A stretch of 64,000 bases of DNA from Coprothermobacter platensis DSM 11748 (GTDB lineage: Bacteria; Coprothermobacterota; Coprothermobacteria; Coprothermobacterales; Coprothermobacteraceae). The translations under genes were made by a program, and so were the position numbers. Where the stretch lies: contig NZ_KB899040.1 in assembly GCF_000378005.1 (NCBI RefSeq), forward strand, positions 1,290,972 to 1,354,971, read 5' to 3'. Below are positions 61,738 through 64,000 of this stretch, piece after piece. How positions within the stretch are numbered: the first letter of the stretch is position 1; each line of letters starts with the position of its first letter. The notes below the pieces were generated by a model. That model ran no database searches. It was not told the DNA's origin and saw nothing but the letters and a program-made list of their open reading frames with translations.

Positions 61738-61777
61738 AGAGCGAAGCAGCGGCAATCTCTGCGTACTGCTTCGCTCT
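61738..61777 (+). terminator. partial terminator or processing hairpin between binding protein and permeases
   Basis: AGAGCGAAGCAG (61738-61749) pairs perfectly with CTGCTTCGCTCT (61766-61777), followed by TTAAACG. The short T run suggests read-through, giving more binding protein than permease. Confidence 0.75.
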
Positions 61778-61832
61778 TTAAACGCCTTATGAGTATGGAC
61801 TTAGCGTTGAGAGGAAGAGAGGAACGTTCAAT

Positions 61833-62753
61833 ATGAGTAAAGTTAGAGAGTGGCTGACCGCTTATGGATTCATAGCTCCAGCCATGATAGCGATTCTGCT
61901 CATTTCTGTTTATCCCCTGGTTTTTGGCGTTTCCATTGCCTTCACCGATATGTCTGTCTTTAACTACCTCTCTCATGGTTATAAGTTCATCGGATTTGCC
62001 AATTTTTCTGAAATGCTTACGGACCCAGAGACATGGATCCTCACATACAGAACGGTTATTTGGACGGTCATAAACGTGTTTTTGCACGTTTCATTGGGTA
62101 TCGCTTTTGCCATGCTTTTGTCAAAACCGTGGCTAAAACTCAAACCCATTTTTAGATTGATCTTAATTCTTCCCTGGGCTATACCTTCTTTTATTTCTAT
62201 CCAAGTATGGCATGCCATGTTCAACGAACAATTCGGTGCTATAAACCAGCTTCTTACAATGATTGGCTTCCACGCTATTCCCTGGCTTACAAGCCCTACT
62301 TGGGCTTTCTTGGCGGTTATCATAACTAACGTCTGGCTCGGTGTACCGTTTATGATGCTCATTGCCTTAGGTGGTTTGAACTCCATACCCGAAGAAATAC
62401 AAGAAGCCGCATACGTGGATGGTGCATCGCCATGGCAAACTACACGCTACATAATACTGCCCTTGCTTCTACGCACCATGGTTCCGGCTATTGTACTGGG
62501 CATCATTTGGACGTTCAACAAATTTGATGTAATTTACCTGATTACCCAAGGTGGTCCTCAAACCGTGGTAACGCTGGCTGGGCACCAGAAAGTCATGGGT
62601 GCTACCGACCTGCTCATAACAAAGATTTATAAAACAGCATTCCAGTATCCTAACTCTTGGGGCGCTGCGTCAGCATTGGGCTATTTGGTCTTCTTAGTGC
62701 TCTTGGCAATGTCCTTGCTCAATCTGCAAATCCAGAATTTTGTAAAGGAGTGA
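61833..62753 (+). CDS. sugar ABC transporter permease, MalF-like
   Basis: 306 residues with about six membrane segments. The cytoplasmic EAA loop that docks the ATPase is EEIQEAAYVDGASPWQTTRY (~190). Shorter than E. coli MalF, as in most Gram-positive and thermophile systems, because it lacks the large periplasmic loop. Pairs with the next gene. The ATPase is not in the window and may be a shared MsmX-type subunit or lie downstream. Confidence 0.92.
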   Translation: MSKVREWLTAYGFIAPAMIAILLISVYPLVFGVSIAFTDMSVFNYLSHGYKFIGFANFSEMLTDPETWILTYRTVIWTVINVFLHVSLGIAFAMLLSKPWLKLKPIFRLILILPWAIPSFISIQVWHAMFNEQFGAINQLLTMIGFHAIPWLTSPTWAFLAVIITNVWLGVPFMMLIALGGLNSIPEEIQEAAYVDGASPWQTTRYIILPLLLRTMVPAIVLGIIWTFNKFDVIYLITQGGPQTVVTLAGHQKVMGATDLLITKIYKTAFQYPNSWGAASALGYLVFLVLLAMSLLNLQIQNFVKE

Positions 62754-62759
62754 TGCGCC

Positions 62760-63629
62760 GTGGCTCTGAAGCAGAAACCATCTTGGTTTGAAGTATTTTA
62801 CACTTATGCTCTCATCATCATCGCTTGCTTAGCCGTTCTTTTTCCCATATACTGGATATTCACCACATCACTAAGACCTTTCGACATTCTTTCTACACCG
62901 AAGCTTGAACTATGGCCTAAGGGCGCCACCATATCCAATTACGTGAACATCTTCAAAGATAAGAACTTTTACATGGCTTTTATGAATTCTGTAAAGATAT
63001 CCGTATTAGCGACCATCTTGGGTGTTGTTCTAGCTACGTTGGCGGCTTACGCGTTCAGCCGTTTTGAGTTTCCAGGCAAAGGTCCTTTTTACTATTACTA
63101 CCTAATTTCTCAAATGTTCCCCAGCGTTGTGGGATTAATTCCGCTGTTTGTTATCTTCTTACGCATCGGATTACTCAGTGAAACGCCATTTTTGGGTATT
63201 GCGCGGGTTCACTGGGGGCTCATAATCATTTACGGTGCAGGCGGTTTGGCATTTTCTGTGTGGAACATGAAAGGGTTTTTCGATGCCATTCCCAAAGAAC
63301 TTGATGAAGCAGCTATGATAGACGGTGCTGGATCTTTTACAATATTTTGGCGTATCATTTTGCCTTTGGCTACGCCGGGCATAGCCATAACAGCCCTGTT
63401 TATATTCATGGGCGCATGGCTCGAATTTGTAACGGCAATGACATTCTTAAGTAATCCCAAGCTTTACACGTTGCCATTGTGGATAAACCTTTCTATAAGT
63501 AATCCATTCGGCATACCATGGGCAAAATTTGCTGCTGCGTCCCTGGTTATCGCAGTGCCGGTAACACTGCTTTTCTTGTTCCTTCAGCGTTACTTGCTCA
63601 GTGGATTGCTTAGAGGGGCAATTAAGTAA
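62760..63629 (+). CDS. sugar ABC transporter permease, MalG-like
   Basis: 289 residues, six membrane segments, EAA loop KELDEAAMIDGAGSFTIFWR (~180). GTG start six bases after the MalF-like stop. Forms the heterodimeric channel with it. The neighbouring glycan-directed exoprotein supports an alpha-glucan substrate. Confidence 0.92.
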   Translation: MALKQKPSWFEVFYTYALIIIACLAVLFPIYWIFTTSLRPFDILSTPKLELWPKGATISNYVNIFKDKNFYMAFMNSVKISVLATILGVVLATLAAYAFSRFEFPGKGPFYYYYLISQMFPSVVGLIPLFVIFLRIGLLSETPFLGIARVHWGLIIIYGAGGLAFSVWNMKGFFDAIPKELDEAAMIDGAGSFTIFWRIILPLATPGIAITALFIFMGAWLEFVTAMTFLSNPKLYTLPLWINLSISNPFGIPWAKFAAASLVIAVPVTLLFLFLQRYLLSGLLRGAIK

Positions 63630-63662
63630 ATAAAACAATGTTAAATAGGAGGTGAGTTGTGT

Positions 63663-64000
63663 ATGAAAAGATGGCTTGCAGGAATTGTGGTTTTGGTGCT
63701 TGCACTAACATGTGTTCCTTTTGCGGTGAAAGCTGAAGAAGCGGTACCTACCAGCTCCGCAGCAGTTTCAGATTTCACCATCAGCATCAGCGACCCTAAA
63801 GGTGACGATTATGGGCCAGGTTGGTACAAGTATCCCACCAACGCAGTGTTCAAAAAGGGTGACTTTGATCTGACAGGGTTTGAACTCAAATCAGCGGGAG
63901 ATAACTACATAGCTACATTTGACGTAGCGAACTTGGACAATCCATGGGGTGGAAATGGTTTTAGCAAACAGACATTTTTCCTGTTTTTCAGCACAGCGAC
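63663..64000 (+). CDS. secreted protein with glucodextranase C-terminal-like (DOMON/CBM) domain, 5' part
   Basis: The first ~112 residues of a gene that runs off the window. A signal peptide (~1-25, MKRWLAGIVVLVLALTCVPF then AVKA) is followed by DFTISISDPKGDDYGPGWY, YPTNAVFKKGDFDLTGFEL and NLDNPWGGNGFSKQTFF, the pattern of the glucodextran_C/DOMON-like beta-sandwich found at the ends of glucodextranases and amylopullulanases. Either an alpha-glucan-degrading enzyme with its binding module first, or a free binding protein. AGGAGGTGA lies seven bases before the ATG. Probably part of the sugar import operon. Confidence 0.8.
   Translation, partial: MKRWLAGIVVLVLALTCVPFAVKAEEAVPTSSAAVSDFTISISDPKGDDYGPGWYKYPTNAVFKKGDFDLTGFELKSAGDNYIATFDVANLDNPWGGNGFSKQTFFLFFSTA

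Overview
The window looks like the replication-origin region of an anaerobic, probably thermophilic, low-to-mid GC bacterium. Evidence: an oxygen-independent ribonucleotide reductase with its radical-SAM activase, a tungsten-type aldehyde ferredoxin oxidoreductase with its own MoaD-like protein, a ferredoxin-linked homocysteine pathway otherwise best known from methanogens, and a thermophile-type 1-Cys peroxiredoxin. A Coprothermobacter-like organism would fit (inference from gene content, not proven). dnaA-dnaN, DnaA boxes and two perfect parS palindromes place the origin near 55-56.8 kb.

Layout. 0-8.2 kb: tail of a CPBP protease, a GT2 glycosyltransferase with a MshEN-like tail, nrdDG, and a two-gene ABC exporter. 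8.2-16.7 kb: a methionine operon behind a leader with mutually exclusive hairpins: MetH-reactivation protein, metH, aspartate kinase, a DUF39-ferredoxin fusion, a UPF0280 protein, metF and asd. Together these could take aspartate to aspartate semialdehyde, sulfide-dependent homocysteine and methionine without homoserine. 16.9-21 kb: ECF sigma factor, membrane partner and a three-gene ABC exporter. 21-27 kb: accessory region with decayed DNA, a 33-bp direct repeat, two tandem paralogous lipoproteins, a secreted NTF2-like protein and an Asp-box lipoprotein with a pseudoknot-like leader.

27-34.4 kb: ascorbate-family PTS genes (IIA, IIC, IIB), a fragment resembling anhydro-MurNAc kinase, trpB with a trpA that has lost key catalytic and phosphate-binding residues, a drug exporter, a DsbA-like protein and a YetF-like protein. 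34.4-42.5 kb: a complete counterpart of the uncharacterised E. coli yhf cluster (YhfS,T,U,V/Php,W,X,Y,Z), here split into divergent arms that share TTGTACAA operator-like sites. This is the strongest candidate for an undescribed biochemical system. 42.7-49.7 kb: aldo/keto reductase, cysE-cysK, a probable small RNA with its own promoter and terminator, peroxiredoxin, UvrD-like helicase, parS and glnA. 49.7-54.8 kb (minus strand): MoaD-like protein, AOR, TldE and TldD. 54.8-58.1 kb: origin, dnaA, dnaN and an S4 protein. 58.3-64 kb: MATE exporter and a maltose-type ABC importer whose binding protein carries an N-terminal stalk domain, then the start of a secreted protein with a glucodextranase-C-like domain running off the end.

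Start codons were moved from the longest open frame where a ribosome-binding site or overlap argued for it. No tRNA, rRNA, CRISPR array or intact insertion sequence was recognised.
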